Of a stretch of 64,000 nucleotides of DNA, positions 24,891 through 33,497 are shown piece by piece. Numbering within the stretch: position 1 is the stretch's first letter; each line of letters begins with the position of its first letter. The notes beneath the pieces are model-generated. The model did not search any database. It was given only the letters and a program-made list of their open reading frames with translations, and was not told the DNA's origin. Origin of the DNA: Bacillus sp. FJAT-29814. Lineage in GTDB: Bacteria > Bacillota > Bacilli > Bacillales > Cytobacillaceae. Location of the stretch: NCBI RefSeq assembly GCF_001510715.1, contig NZ_LMTJ01000009.1, positions 107,214-171,213 of the forward strand, in the 5' to 3' direction. The position numbers and the translations under genes were made by a program.

Positions 24891-26267
24891 TTGGATTTAT
24901 TCACTATTATTTATGATATAAAAGTAGTGCCACAAGTTTTTTCTCAAGAAAGGTGTTGTTTTCCTTTGCTACATTCCGCTATTGTGCAGCATGACGTTCA
25001 TTTGAATTCTCTTCCGCTAATACATTACAACAGAACGAAAAAAGTGAAAAATGTAATTCTGCTCATCGGTGATGGGATGGGATTTTCCTATACAACCGGC
25101 CTGCGTTATTTCCATCATGGTTCCCAAAAAGGATTAATGAAGCCAACTATATTTGATCAATGCTTTGTGGGCTCCCAATCAACCTATTCATTAGATCTTA
25201 GGAGCAATATAACGGATTCCGCCGCCGCGGGCACTGCTTTAGCCACGGGATACAAGACGTATAACGGAGTCCTTGGTTTGGATGTAAACAATCAAGCGGT
25301 TCCGACGATTTTGGAATATGCGAAATTTAGAGGCAAATCAACCGGGCTGGTTGGGACGAGTCAAATTAATCACGCCACGTTAGCGGCGTTTGCATCCCAT
25401 ATTGAATCCAGAGACCAATATGAACAAATCGCCGATGATTACTTGGATGAGAGAATAGAAGGGAAACAAAAAATTGATGTTATGCTTGGGGGAGGAACTT
25501 CCTTTTTTTTAAGAGAGGACCGGAATTTGGCGGAAGAGTTTACTTCTCATCAATATAGTTTTGTGACCAATTTACAGGAGCTTATGACGAATAAAACAGA
25601 AAGGCTTCTGGGATTATTCGCTCCAGTTGAACTGCCAAAACAGATTGACCGCGATTCAGCGATACCCTCACTATCCCAAATGACAAATGCGGCCCTGAAA
25701 CGGCTGCAGCAAAATCCCAATGGTTTTTTTCTGCTGGTAGAGGGAAGCCAAATTGACTGGGCCGGTCATGACAACGATATCGTGGGGGCGATGAGTGAAC
25801 TGAAGGACTTTGAGGCTGCTTTTGAAGAGGCGGTGAAGTTTGCTCTTCACAGAGAGGATACGATCGTAATCGCCACCGCTGATCACTCAACAGGAGGGAT
25901 GAGCATTGACCGGAATGATAACTATAAATGGAATCCAAGTGTGATTAAATCCATTACCGCCACACCTACAGTGATTGCCGCACGTTTACATGAAACGAAG
26001 GATATAACAACATTGAAGCAATACATTAAATTTCCTCTTCAAGAACAGGACTTACAGAAAATCCAATCTACGTTAGAAATGGAAGTAAAAGATACGAAGC
26101 TGGCGCTGATCGACATGATTAATCATTACTCCAGTACGGGCTGGACAACAAAAGGGCATACGGGAGAGGATGTGCCCATTTATGCCTATGGTCTAAATAG
26201 ACATTTGTTCAGCGGCCGGATGGAAAATAGTGATATTGCACGAATACTTTTTGAGATGCTGGATTAA
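24891..26267 (+). CDS. Alkaline phosphatase (PhoA family)
   Basis: A metal-dependent phosphomonoesterase. ILLIGDGMG provides the first metal Asp, NITDSAAAGTALATG carries the nucleophile Ser, VEGSQIDWAGHDND and ATADHSTGG give the remaining metal ligands, and the late GHTGEDVPIYAYG block is conserved. The C-terminal domain is complete. The N-terminus is odd: these enzymes are normally secreted, but I see no signal peptide, and the only start in frame is TTG 24891 with no clear ribosome binding site. Either the true start is non-standard, the 5' end is damaged, or this is a cytoplasmic form. Confidence 0.85.
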   Translation: MDLFTIIYDIKVVPQVFSQERCCFPLLHSAIVQHDVHLNSLPLIHYNRTKKVKNVILLIGDGMGFSYTTGLRYFHHGSQKGLMKPTIFDQCFVGSQSTYSLDLRSNITDSAAAGTALATGYKTYNGVLGLDVNNQAVPTILEYAKFRGKSTGLVGTSQINHATLAAFASHIESRDQYEQIADDYLDERIEGKQKIDVMLGGGTSFFLREDRNLAEEFTSHQYSFVTNLQELMTNKTERLLGLFAPVELPKQIDRDSAIPSLSQMTNAALKRLQQNPNGFFLLVEGSQIDWAGHDNDIVGAMSELKDFEAAFEEAVKFALHREDTIVIATADHSTGGMSIDRNDNYKWNPSVIKSITATPTVIAARLHETKDITTLKQYIKFPLQEQDLQKIQSTLEMEVKDTKLALIDMINHYSSTGWTTKGHTGEDVPIYAYGLNRHLFSGRMENSDIARILFEMLD

Positions 26268-26270
26268 AAA

Positions 26271-26306
26271 TGAGGCGCATGAGCTCATTTCATGCGCCTT
26301 CACATT
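26271..26306. terminator. Bidirectional terminator
   Basis: AGGCGCATGA (26273-26282) pairs with TCATGCGCCT (26290-26299), flanked by A-rich and T-rich sequence. It separates the phosphatase from the convergent VOC gene. Confidence 0.82.
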
Positions 26307-26331
26307 TTTTGCCCATGGATGTTTCAAAAAG

Positions 26332-26712
26332 TTATTTTTTCTCCATAACCGCAAAGTAATTTCCTTCAAAATCAGCAAAGTTAAATACCTTTCCTGAAGG
26401 CATGGTCACGATTTCTCCGACAGTAATGTTTTTGTTTGTTAAATGGGTATGTAGTTGTTCAAGATTTTTCGTAAAAAACATTAACGACGGAGTACCAAGG
26501 TTTAATTCCGGCTCCATTTTCGCGATAAATTCTTTGTTATGAAGGACGATACTTGTTTCAGCTTCCATGGATGGTGCGATTTCAATAAATCTAAACCCTT
26601 GGCCATTATCCTCCTCTGTAATGACACTAAATCCCACTACTTCTGTCCAAAACCTAACTGCTTCATCTTGGTTGTTTACGTATAACATGATTTGCCCGAC
26701 TTGGTTAATCAT
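26332..26712 (-). CDS. VOC family protein
   Basis: A 126-residue glyoxalase/bleomycin-resistance type protein. MLYVNNQDEAVRFWTEVVGF is the family's first unit and FNFADFEGNYFAVME the last strand, where the usual Glu is replaced (FAVME). ATG 26712 is chosen because GAAGGAG lies at the right distance; an in-frame GTG nine bases upstream overlaps it. It stands alone and its substrate is unknown. Confidence 0.85.
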   Translation of the reverse strand: MINQVGQIMLYVNNQDEAVRFWTEVVGFSVITEEDNGQGFRFIEIAPSMEAETSIVLHNKEFIAKMEPELNLGTPSLMFFTKNLEQLHTHLTNKNITVGEIVTMPSGKVFNFADFEGNYFAVMEKK

Positions 26713-26814
26713 TTCGATCACTCCTTCAAATTAGATTAAGGAACTGCATACAGAAAGCTTATTCAATACACGAATTATTCCAATTTTACCCAACTGCATT
26801 AGGTTTGTCTAGGG

Positions 26815-26985
26815 GGTAATTTACCCGTAAAGGTTCTGGAAGGGAGTCATTGGGCAAAAAGTAAGAGTTATTTTACCCTCAAGGGTATGAAAAGGGAGTC
26901 AACGGTAAAAAAGAAGGCGTTATTTTACCCGTTAAGGGTTTCTGAAAAGGTGTCAACGGTAAAAAGAAGGAGTTATTTTCCTTTT
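26815..26985. repeat. Intergenic tandem array, ~52-bp period (array D)
   Basis: Units carry ATTTTACCC, an AGGG-containing middle and GGTAAAAAAGAAGG. ATTTTACC-like starts are at 26819, 26870, 26922 and 26974 (steps 51, 52, 52). GGTAAAA and TTTTACC form an inverted repeat across each unit junction. The same unit family forms the larger array at 46919-47265. Confidence 0.82.
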
Positions 26986-27076
26986 GGGAAGGGCTGGATC
27001 AGGCATTGGGAAAAAAGCTTTAAATAACCATTTCGAAAGGTTCACCGTTTTTGACAAGGCTATGGTAAATAGCCGG

Positions 27077-27280
27077 TCATGTTCGAAATGGCACATAGGG
27101 TCCCAAATAGGGAAATGCCGGTGGATAACCGTGGAGGATGGGAATCATGTAATAGGTTTGATGCCCAACGTGAACACTGTAAGGATGGTGGAGAATGGGC
27201 TGACTCCAAGGTCCAAATGTAGGTAACGGCGCACCGTAGTAACTGGCCCCGTATGGTCCCGTAATGATAGTGGTGGTCAT
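27077..27280 (-). CDS. Small Tyr/Pro/His-rich protein, coat-like
   Basis: A 67-residue peptide starting MTTTIITGPYGASYYG and rich in Pro, Tyr, Gly and His throughout. Composition is that of small spore coat or crust proteins of Bacillus, similar in style to the His/Gly-rich gene at 6498-6806. GCAGGTGATTGC precedes the ATG at 27280. A second frame in the same region has no such site. The coat role is inference. Confidence 0.6.
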   Translation of the reverse strand: MTTTIITGPYGASYYGAPLPTFGPWSQPILHHPYSVHVGHQTYYMIPILHGYPPAFPYLGPYVPFRT

Positions 27281-27447
27281 GCAATCACCTGCTTCATTTA
27301 TTTTTATATTATATGTATAGCCCGTTCAGGCGCACCAAAAAATGTGAACAGTACGATGGTTTTTTGGAAAAATGATGCGGATATTCTTACAAAAATTAGT
27401 CGATACTGTAACTGTTTGAACAAATTGATTAGAAAGGGGAATTGTAT

Positions 27448-27948
27448 ATGGCTCAAGGTGCTTCTGAAACAAGCACACTGAAATTGGGTGATCAGGCACC
27501 TGATTTTACATTGGAAGCCCATGGTGGTCGCAAAGTGTCCTTAAGCGAATATCGTGGCTCCAAAAATGTCTTTTTATGCTTTTATCCTTTAGATTGGACT
27601 CCAGTTTGAGGCGCACAAATGCCTTCTTACGAGGATGATCTTTCTCGTTTTGAAGAGTTCGATACCCAGGTCTTGGGTATCAGCGTTGATAGTGTCCACA
27701 GTCACGATGCATGGCAAAGATCAATTGGCGGAATTTCTTATCCGCTTTGCTCTGATTTTTATCCGCATGGTGAAGTTTCGGAAAAATACGGTGTCCTTCG
27801 GAAAAATCCGGATGAGCCGGCATATGGTGCATCGGAACGTGCCCTTTTTCTTATAGATAAAGAAGGCATTATCCGCTACATTGATGTTCATCCACTTGAT
27901 CAGCAGCCGGACAATGAAGAATTATTTGATGTGTTGCGCAAATTGTAG
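27448..27948 (+). CDS. Selenocysteine-containing peroxiredoxin (in-frame TGA read through)
   Basis: A 166-residue AhpC/TSA-type peroxiredoxin that should reduce peroxides. The active-site block reads PLDWTPV-TGA-GAQ, so the TGA at 27607-27609 (codon 54) falls exactly where the peroxidatic Cys normally sits; the family rest (LGDQAPDFTL, YPLCSDFYPHG, LFLIDKEG) continues in the same frame to 27948. A hairpin suited to be a bacterial SECIS follows at 27629-27648. A Cys lies in the PLCSDF segment. AGAAAGGGGA precedes ATG 27448. A plain stop would leave only 53 residues, so selenocysteine insertion is the best reading. The selenoprotein B-like gene is 33 bases downstream. Confidence 0.9.
27629..27648 (+). 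promoter_or_regulatory. Candidate SECIS hairpin of the peroxiredoxin
   Basis: ACGAGGA (27629-27635) pairs with TTCTCGT (27642-27648), one wobble pair, around loop TGATCT. The loop begins 27 bases after the TGA and has a G in its second position, within the range described for bacterial SECIS elements. Confidence 0.6.
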
Positions 27949-27981
27949 GTTATAAAACTGCAAGAAAAAAGGAGGCTGTGT

Positions 27982-28683
27982 ATGGAACTGTCAAGAAAAG
28001 CCATCCCATATACACCCGTAACGAAGCCGCTGCATGAAATGACGATTATGATAGTGTCGACGTCTGGTGTCCACTTGAAGGATCAGGAACCATTCAACAC
28101 CAATCCTGCAGAAGGGGATGCCACCTTCCGGATAATTCCGGGGGATGTCGATTCCAAGGATTTGACGGTCACACATGCAGCGCCAAAAGAACATTATAAT
28201 ACCGATGCCCCTAAGGAGGACATCAATTGTGTGTTTCCGATTGATCGGTTAAGGGAAATGGTCGATGATGGGGACCTTGGTGGGGTTGCCGAAAAGCACA
28301 TGACGATGATGGGCTACTCGATGCGGTTAAATAAAATCAATAACGAGACCATTCCGGCGCTCGTCAAAGAGGTAGTCCGCTCGAAAGCGGATGCTGTCCT
28401 GTTAACGGCCGGCTGACCGCTCTGCCATCGCACTGTAGTTACAGTGCAGCGTGGAATTGAATCGCAGGGGATTCCAACAACCCTGATTACCCTGGATGTG
28501 GCACAATCGAGTCTGATGAGACCGCCTCGCGCGATTCATCCAGTCGGATTCGAATTTGGGCACTCTTTGGGTAAGCCGCACGACAAAGAGACCCAAAGAA
28601 AAGTATTGCTCGCGGCATTAGAGGAATTATTGACCAAACAAGAGCCAGGACAAATACACGAATCGCATTTTCCTAGCTATTGA
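27982..28683 (+). CDS. GrdB/PrdB-like selenoprotein (in-frame TGA read through)
   Basis: A 233-residue protein of the glycine/sarcosine/betaine/D-proline reductase selenoprotein B family. The N-terminus has IMIVSTSGVHLKDQEPF, then FRIIPGDVDSKDL and VFPIDRLREM, all family blocks. The TGA at 28414-28416 (codon 145) lies in TAG-U-PLCHRT, giving a U-x-x-C redox motif with Cys148, and the family sequence continues in frame to 28683. A strong SECIS-type hairpin follows at 28430-28447. AAAAGGAGG precedes ATG 27982. Length fits PrdB-like members. Partner subunits of clostridial reductases are absent nearby, so the reaction is unknown. Confidence 0.9.
28430..28447 (+). promoter_or_regulatory. Candidate SECIS hairpin of the selenoprotein B-like gene
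   Basis: GCACTGT (28430-28436) pairs perfectly with ACAGTGC (28441-28447) around loop AGTT. The loop starts 21 bases after the TGA and contains GT, as expected for the SelB-binding loop of bacterial SECIS elements. Confidence 0.78.
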
Positions 28684-28687
28684 ATGG

Positions 28688-28724
28688 AAAAAGGGACGAG
28701 CCATTTTGCAGTCGTCCCTTTTTG
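28688..28724. terminator. Bidirectional terminator
   Basis: AAAAAGGGACGA (28688-28699) pairs with TCGTCCCTTTTT (28712-28723), between the selenoprotein pair and the convergent acyl carrier protein gene. Confidence 0.88.
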
Positions 28725-28732
28725 TATGGAGT

Positions 28733-28960
28733 TTAACGGCTCTCAATAAAACGAACGACATCCCCAACAGTTTGCAGGGTTGCAGCTACCTTGTCGCCAA
28801 TCTCGATTGCGAATTCATCTTCAATTTCCATTGTCAAGTCCACCATATCAAGCGAATCCGCTTCAAAGTCGTCCTTGAATGATGCATCCATTGTAACATT
28901 CTCCATTTTGACACCCAGCTGGTCTGAGATAATCGGTTTTAACTTTTCAAATGTGGTCAT
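28733..28960 (-). CDS. Acyl carrier protein
   Basis: A 75-residue acyl carrier protein. The phosphopantetheine attachment site EADSLDMVDL holds the modified Ser near residue 36, and the four-helix pattern is complete. It carries acyl chains as thioesters in the cytoplasm. AGGATAAC precedes the ATG at 28960. The normal fatty-acid acpP sits in a fabD-fabG context, which is absent here, so this is probably an additional copy. Its sequence is close to housekeeping ACPs, and no synthase lies nearby to assign a role. Confidence 0.92.
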   Translation of the reverse strand: MTTFEKLKPIISDQLGVKMENVTMDASFKDDFEADSLDMVDLTMEIEDEFAIEIGDKVAATLQTVGDVVRFIESR

Positions 28961-29196
28961 TTGTTATCCTCCAACGTTTTGATGTCCATCATTATACCAA
29001 GCAAATTCGAATCTTAAAACATAAAAGTTTTGCCAAATAGTACAATGGGAAACAAGTCCGGCCCGAACCTTAATCACATTTTCCCACGCAAATAACGGTC
29101 AATAAAAAAACAAGGGCAGCATTACATATTTTTTCAGATACTTTTCATTTTAAGAAGGTACCCTAAAGAAAAATAAATGACATAGGAGAATGTAAC

Positions 29197-29754
29197 ATGA
29201 AGCATGTAGCAATGATATTCTTGGCCTTTATGTTTGTAATGGCATTTCATTTTGCGGTTAGTGGGAGCAACCTGGCCTTTGCTGATGATGAGCATGGTGA
29301 GAACTATAAACACGAACAAAGAGGTGAACACGAGAAAGAAGAAGGTCCCTATAAGGAGATCGGAAAAACGGTTGGTTGGGGAACGGTAATTGCCATGGGG
29401 ACTGCGGGGATCATCTTCCCGCTTAGAAGGTCAGTAAAGGCAGTGATAACAAATTTTCCTACAACGAAAAAACCTTTTATTTCACTCTCAAAATTTTTTG
29501 GAAAATATCATATCGTTTTTGGAATCATAGCCTTGGCTTTAGGTTCTATTCATGGATTGACTATGTACCTAAGCGAAGGGGAATTGGAAGGTGGAGGGTT
29601 GGTTGGATTAGGGGCAGTTGCGTTAATGGCCTTCGCCGGCATCTTTGGTGCAGTCTTATTTAAAAATAAAAAACGGAAAACTTTTCGTACCGCACATACG
29701 ATTTTGATTACTATTGCCATTATTTTGGGACTCGTTCATATCATTGCTGCCTAA
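29197..29754 (+). CDS. Membrane protein with two bis-histidine helix pairs (b-type haem candidate)
   Basis: A 185-residue protein with an N-terminal signal/anchor (to about ALAFA, residue 29), a His/Glu/Lys-rich extracytoplasmic stretch, and four hydrophobic segments. Two helices carry His pairs with identical 14-residue spacing: His105/His119 and His167/His181. Such spacing is typical of transmembrane haem b ligation in cytochrome b561/ferric-reductase-like proteins. No other redox domain is fused. It stands alone, so the electron partner is unknown. Haem binding is inference from the spacing. Confidence 0.75.
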   Translation: MKHVAMIFLAFMFVMAFHFAVSGSNLAFADDEHGENYKHEQRGEHEKEEGPYKEIGKTVGWGTVIAMGTAGIIFPLRRSVKAVITNFPTTKKPFISLSKFFGKYHIVFGIIALALGSIHGLTMYLSEGELEGGGLVGLGAVALMAFAGIFGAVLFKNKKRKTFRTAHTILITIAIILGLVHIIAA

Positions 29755-29782
29755 ATTGAGGAGCCGCTTGGCTCCCCATGAG

Positions 29783-30904
29783 TCATTCCACGATACCTGT
29801 TTTAACAATTATAAATTTGACACTAACATTTACTTTAGCCTTTGGATACATTTTGTGCCATCTTTCCCTGGTCAGATTTGCATGGCGGACGGAGCTTCGA
29901 TAAGTCTCGCCTAATCCAATCGGATCTGACCCGACCGATTGAGAATAAGCGATTAATTTTTTTATGTCTTTTTCCATTTGTTTGGCAATGTCTTTTTCGA
30001 GCAGATGGATGGTTTTGGGTGACTTTAAATCAATATCAGCATTTATTTCTTGAATCCTGGCATTGATTTTCAGGTTAAGATTAAACTCGAGATTTTCTTT
30101 GTTGATTAGTTCCATTTTCGGTTTGCTGAGAACGTTATCCATGGCGACTGCCAGTTGTTTGTGTGGAAGGTGATCTCCTTTCAAACCCAGTGATTCACCG
30201 GAAATCGGAATCTCTAATGCACCTGATTTTAGCGGTGATTCAAGTGTTCTGACATAAAAACTTTGATAAAAACTAAGTTTGCCCACCAATTTATTATCTT
30301 TTAATAATGCTACTCCAGATACCCTTACCCTATTTTTCGTTTTCTTGAGGAGGGGCAATACGGGATCCTTGCCTACAGCGTAATTTCCTTGCATTGTTTC
30401 ATGAAGAGTGGAAGAAGGGATAAGGGACCATCTTACGTTATGGTCAATCTCTTTATAAATATGCTGACCGATATCAGGTATTTGGTTATTGACAATCCCT
30501 AGCATCTCCTCCGTTTGTCCATCGACCACCCCTAAGTAAATCAAGTCACTGATGGAGGGATCCCTAATAAAGGTATCGGTAAACGGTTTGATTCCACGCT
30601 TGGCGATAGCTTCACTAAATAAAACGACCCTCAATTGGCCTGAGAGCAGCTTTTTGGAGGACATTACATCACTATGAATCCGAATCCCTCTGGCAGTTAA
30701 CGCTTTCGTCGTAATAATCGTCGTTTTTTGCTTGGCATCCGGATCAACGGTAAGAATGACCAATGATCCTTTAATTTTCCCGTCATTCTCAAGATCATAG
30801 CCTTTCGTGGTCACCAGTCCAATTTTTTCGAGAGTTTTTGGTTTCGCACAGCCTGAAAGAAGGAGAATAATAAAAATCAAAAGAAATTTCTTATATTTCC
30901 TCAT
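29783..30904 (-). CDS. Ger(x)C family spore germination lipoprotein
   Basis: A 373-residue germinant-receptor C subunit. The N-terminal hydrophobic stretch ends in a lipobox LLLSGC with Cys19 as lipidation site, so it is anchored to the outer face of the spore inner membrane. Family blocks include LVTTKGYDLENDGKIKGSLV early and the FSEAIAKRG and FIRDPSIS segments in the middle. It overlaps the B-subunit gene by 14 bases and is the last gene of the A-B-C operon. A sigma-G promoter is expected before the first gene but is not clearly visible. Confidence 0.92.
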   Translation of the reverse strand: MRKYKKFLLIFIILLLSGCAKPKTLEKIGLVTTKGYDLENDGKIKGSLVILTVDPDAKQKTTIITTKALTARGIRIHSDVMSSKKLLSGQLRVVLFSEAIAKRGIKPFTDTFIRDPSISDLIYLGVVDGQTEEMLGIVNNQIPDIGQHIYKEIDHNVRWSLIPSSTLHETMQGNYAVGKDPVLPLLKKTKNRVRVSGVALLKDNKLVGKLSFYQSFYVRTLESPLKSGALEIPISGESLGLKGDHLPHKQLAVAMDNVLSKPKMELINKENLEFNLNLKINARIQEINADIDLKSPKTIHLLEKDIAKQMEKDIKKLIAYSQSVGSDPIGLGETYRSSVRHANLTRERWHKMYPKAKVNVSVKFIIVKTGIVE

Positions 30905-32027
30905 AGTGCTTGCTCCTTGATTGATTCCATTTCCTTTTGATGAAGGCTAAAAAAAATAAAAGGATCGGATAGCAAAAGGCCAGATAAAACCCAATAGGCA
31001 CTAATAGCTGATTTAACTGGCTTATTTCCAATCGGGTTTTAAAAAATAGGCTCACCACGAACAGGAGGATGGAAAAAAACAATAAACTTTTTTTCTCCCC
31101 AACCTTAAAACTTCTTTCCATCCCCCTCATGGCAGACCACATATAAAACATTAGGTTAGGAAGGATAATGATCATCCAATAGGCGATTGTCACGTACTCA
31201 AATCGTTCAATAAACGGGATTTTAGATATCCTAAACATCGTAAGCGTTGCCCAAATATCATCTTCCAGCTGTCCCGGACTAAAATAGGCAATGGAGATGA
31301 CCATGATAGCGACATAAACAATGATTGAAATAAGTATGCCTAAATGACTATAAAGTTGAACCTTGCTTTTTTCTTTAAAGTAGGGATAAAGGACATAGAA
31401 TAACTCAAAACCAAGAACAGTAGACGTCATGCGATAAGTCCCCTTGATAATCCCCAATGGATTCGTATCGAGTACCGGCAGCAATTGAGAGAATTCGGCA
31501 TACTTCAACGGAAATAGGAGCAATAACACAATCCACAAAGAAATGATAACATTAAAAAAGCAGATGCCAACAATCACCCGAATTCCCCCAGTAATCCCAT
31601 AAATCATTAACAAAAATAAGGATAGGGATAATAACCATATAGGTGCCTCAGGGAAGATCCAGCCTTGGACGACTTCAATATAGTTTATAAGCGTAATTAG
31701 GGTGGCATACAAGCAATATACAATAAAGATGGCATTAAAGAACTTACCAATGATTTTGCCCAAAACATCATCATGGACACCGAAGATGTCGGCAGAACCA
31801 TATAATTGCAAGGTTTTCAGGATGAGATACACAATCAGATGCACCAGGAGCCCTACAAGGATTATAGAAATCCAGGAGTCATGCTTTGCGTACCTATATA
31901 TATAACGTTGGAAGCCCATTATACCAACCCCAACCTGAAGATCGTGCATAATATAGAAGGCCATAAAAGCATTTACCAAAAGCGGCGGCTTTGGTTGGTA
32001 GTTTGCTTTCATTCGGGACACCGCCAT
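30891..32027 (-). CDS. GerAB/ArcD/ProY family germination permease
   Basis: A 378-residue integral membrane protein with about ten segments, the B subunit of a GerA-type germinant receptor and related to amino-acid permeases. It likely binds the germinant. QVGVGIMGFQRYIYRYAKHDSW near the N-terminus is a family block. It starts six bases after the stop of the A-subunit gene and overlaps the C-subunit gene by 14 bases, so all three are translated together. The germinant cannot be told from sequence. Confidence 0.92.
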   Translation of the reverse strand: MAVSRMKANYQPKPPLLVNAFMAFYIMHDLQVGVGIMGFQRYIYRYAKHDSWISIILVGLLVHLIVYLILKTLQLYGSADIFGVHDDVLGKIIGKFFNAIFIVYCLYATLITLINYIEVVQGWIFPEAPIWLLSLSLFLLMIYGITGGIRVIVGICFFNVIISLWIVLLLLFPLKYAEFSQLLPVLDTNPLGIIKGTYRMTSTVLGFELFYVLYPYFKEKSKVQLYSHLGILISIIVYVAIMVISIAYFSPGQLEDDIWATLTMFRISKIPFIERFEYVTIAYWMIIILPNLMFYMWSAMRGMERSFKVGEKKSLLFFSILLFVVSLFFKTRLEISQLNQLLVPIGFYLAFCYPILLFFLAFIKRKWNQSRSKHYEEI

Positions 32028-32033
32028 TCGCCA

Positions 32034-33497
32034 TTATTTTTGTTTTTTTGCTTTGTCAGGATTATATTTATCTGGATTCTTTGGCCTTAGTTCGATTGGA
32101 CGATTAAAGGTATAAGTAAATGGCAATCTGATAACATTTGTTTTCCAATCGGAAAATCGCGGCGGATAGAACGGTGCCATAAACGGGGCGCCGAGCGTTG
32201 TTTGCCGCAAAAGATGCAATAGAATCAAACAGAAACCGAACATAATTCCGTATAACCCCCAGAATCCCGCTAATAGGATTAACGGGAATCTTAAAATTCG
32301 AATGACATTGCCCATTGTATAGCTGGGCGTAATAAATGACCCGAGTGCCCCCAAAGCTACGATAATAATGAGGATATTACTCGTAAATCCGGCGTCGACT
32401 GCAGCCGTGCCAATGACAATACCGCCAACGATACCAATAGTTTGTCCCACTTTTGTAGGCATCCTTGAACCCGCTTCTCTTAAAAATTCAATCATAAATT
32501 CCAAAAGAAACGCTTCAAATAAAGGAGGAAACGGCACCCTCGCTCTTGATTCGCTAAGTGGAATTAATAAGGCTTGCGGGATAATTTCATAATGATATGT
32601 TAATACCGCCACATAAACAGCGGTGAAAAAAATCGACATAAACACCCCTGTCATTCGCAGTAAACGAAGAAAAGTGGCGATTTGCCATCTAACATTGATA
32701 TCCTCCATCGTATGGAAAAATTCGATAAAAGAGTGCGGACAGCAGATCGCCAATGTGCTGCCATCAACCAGGACGGCGATTTTGCCGTTTAGCAGCCAAT
32801 GACTGACCAAATCTGGCCTTTCGGTAAGCGTCATTTGTGGAAAGAGCGATAACGAGCTATCTTCAATTAATTGCGATAAAACGGCGCTGTCAATAATCCC
32901 GTCTATTTTGATGCTCGTCAATCTTTCGCGAAGATTGTTCACATACTCTTCCAATGCGATGTCTTTTATATACAACATGGAAACGGCTGTATGCGTTCTT
33001 GTTCCAATATGAAACATTTCCTGGCAAAGATTAGGATCAGCCAAATATCTTCTGATTAATTGAATATTGGTGGACAAGCTTTCATTAAAGGCGATTTGTG
33101 AGCCGACCACTTGGGATTCATTTTCAGACTTGGATAGGGCGCGTTTCTCATCTGATGGAATGTTCACTAAAAGGACGGATGAATCCCCATTTAAATGAAC
33201 GATGACATTTCCGGCAAGGACAGCCGTAATCACTTCATCCAAATTTTGGGATTTTTGGATATCAGCTACCCTAATTTGACCCATGATGGCATCAATCGAA
33301 GAAAAGCTTTCGTCTTTAATCCGACTAAGGATATCTTGGTGAAGCATTAGTTTTTCAATAAGGGTATGCATATATAGCAATGTCATTCCGGAGCCTGCAG
33401 ATTTCACCATCAAATCTGCGCTATTCTGAAGTCCTTGTTTCATTGCAAGTACCATATTTTCTGTTACGGGTGGAATAGGTCTGTTTGTTTTTTCCAT
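32034..33497 (-). CDS. GerA family spore germination protein (A subunit)
   Basis: A 487-residue germinant-receptor A subunit. The soluble N-terminal half (about 1-270) includes the IGTRTHTAVSMLYIKDIA block, followed by the conserved RPDLVSHWLLNGKIAVLVDG region and four to five membrane segments with the PFPPLFEAFLLEFMIEFLREAG block. It is the first gene of a gerABC-type operon. The frame is open to 33767, but ATG 33497 with AAGGACGGG upstream gives the normal family length. Confidence 0.93.
   Translation of the reverse strand: MEKTNRPIPPVTENMVLAMKQGLQNSADLMVKSAGSGMTLLYMHTLIEKLMLHQDILSRIKDESFSSIDAIMGQIRVADIQKSQNLDEVITAVLAGNVIVHLNGDSSVLLVNIPSDEKRALSKSENESQVVGSQIAFNESLSTNIQLIRRYLADPNLCQEMFHIGTRTHTAVSMLYIKDIALEEYVNNLRERLTSIKIDGIIDSAVLSQLIEDSSLSLFPQMTLTERPDLVSHWLLNGKIAVLVDGSTLAICCPHSFIEFFHTMEDINVRWQIATFLRLLRMTGVFMSIFFTAVYVAVLTYHYEIIPQALLIPLSESRARVPFPPLFEAFLLEFMIEFLREAGSRMPTKVGQTIGIVGGIVIGTAAVDAGFTSNILIIIVALGALGSFITPSYTMGNVIRILRFPLILLAGFWGLYGIMFGFCLILLHLLRQTTLGAPFMAPFYPPRFSDWKTNVIRLPFTYTFNRPIELRPKNPDKYNPDKAKKQK

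Noticed and set aside
26815..26985. CRISPR array or minisatellite in a coding region
   Set aside because: No open frame crosses it, units are degenerate throughout, and unit type is shared with the 46919 array.
27448..28683. Two adjacent pseudogenes each broken by a TGA stop
   Set aside because: Both TGA codons fall exactly at redox-active positions, both frames continue intact, and both are followed by SECIS-type hairpins. Selenocysteine explains all of this; random nonsense mutations would not.
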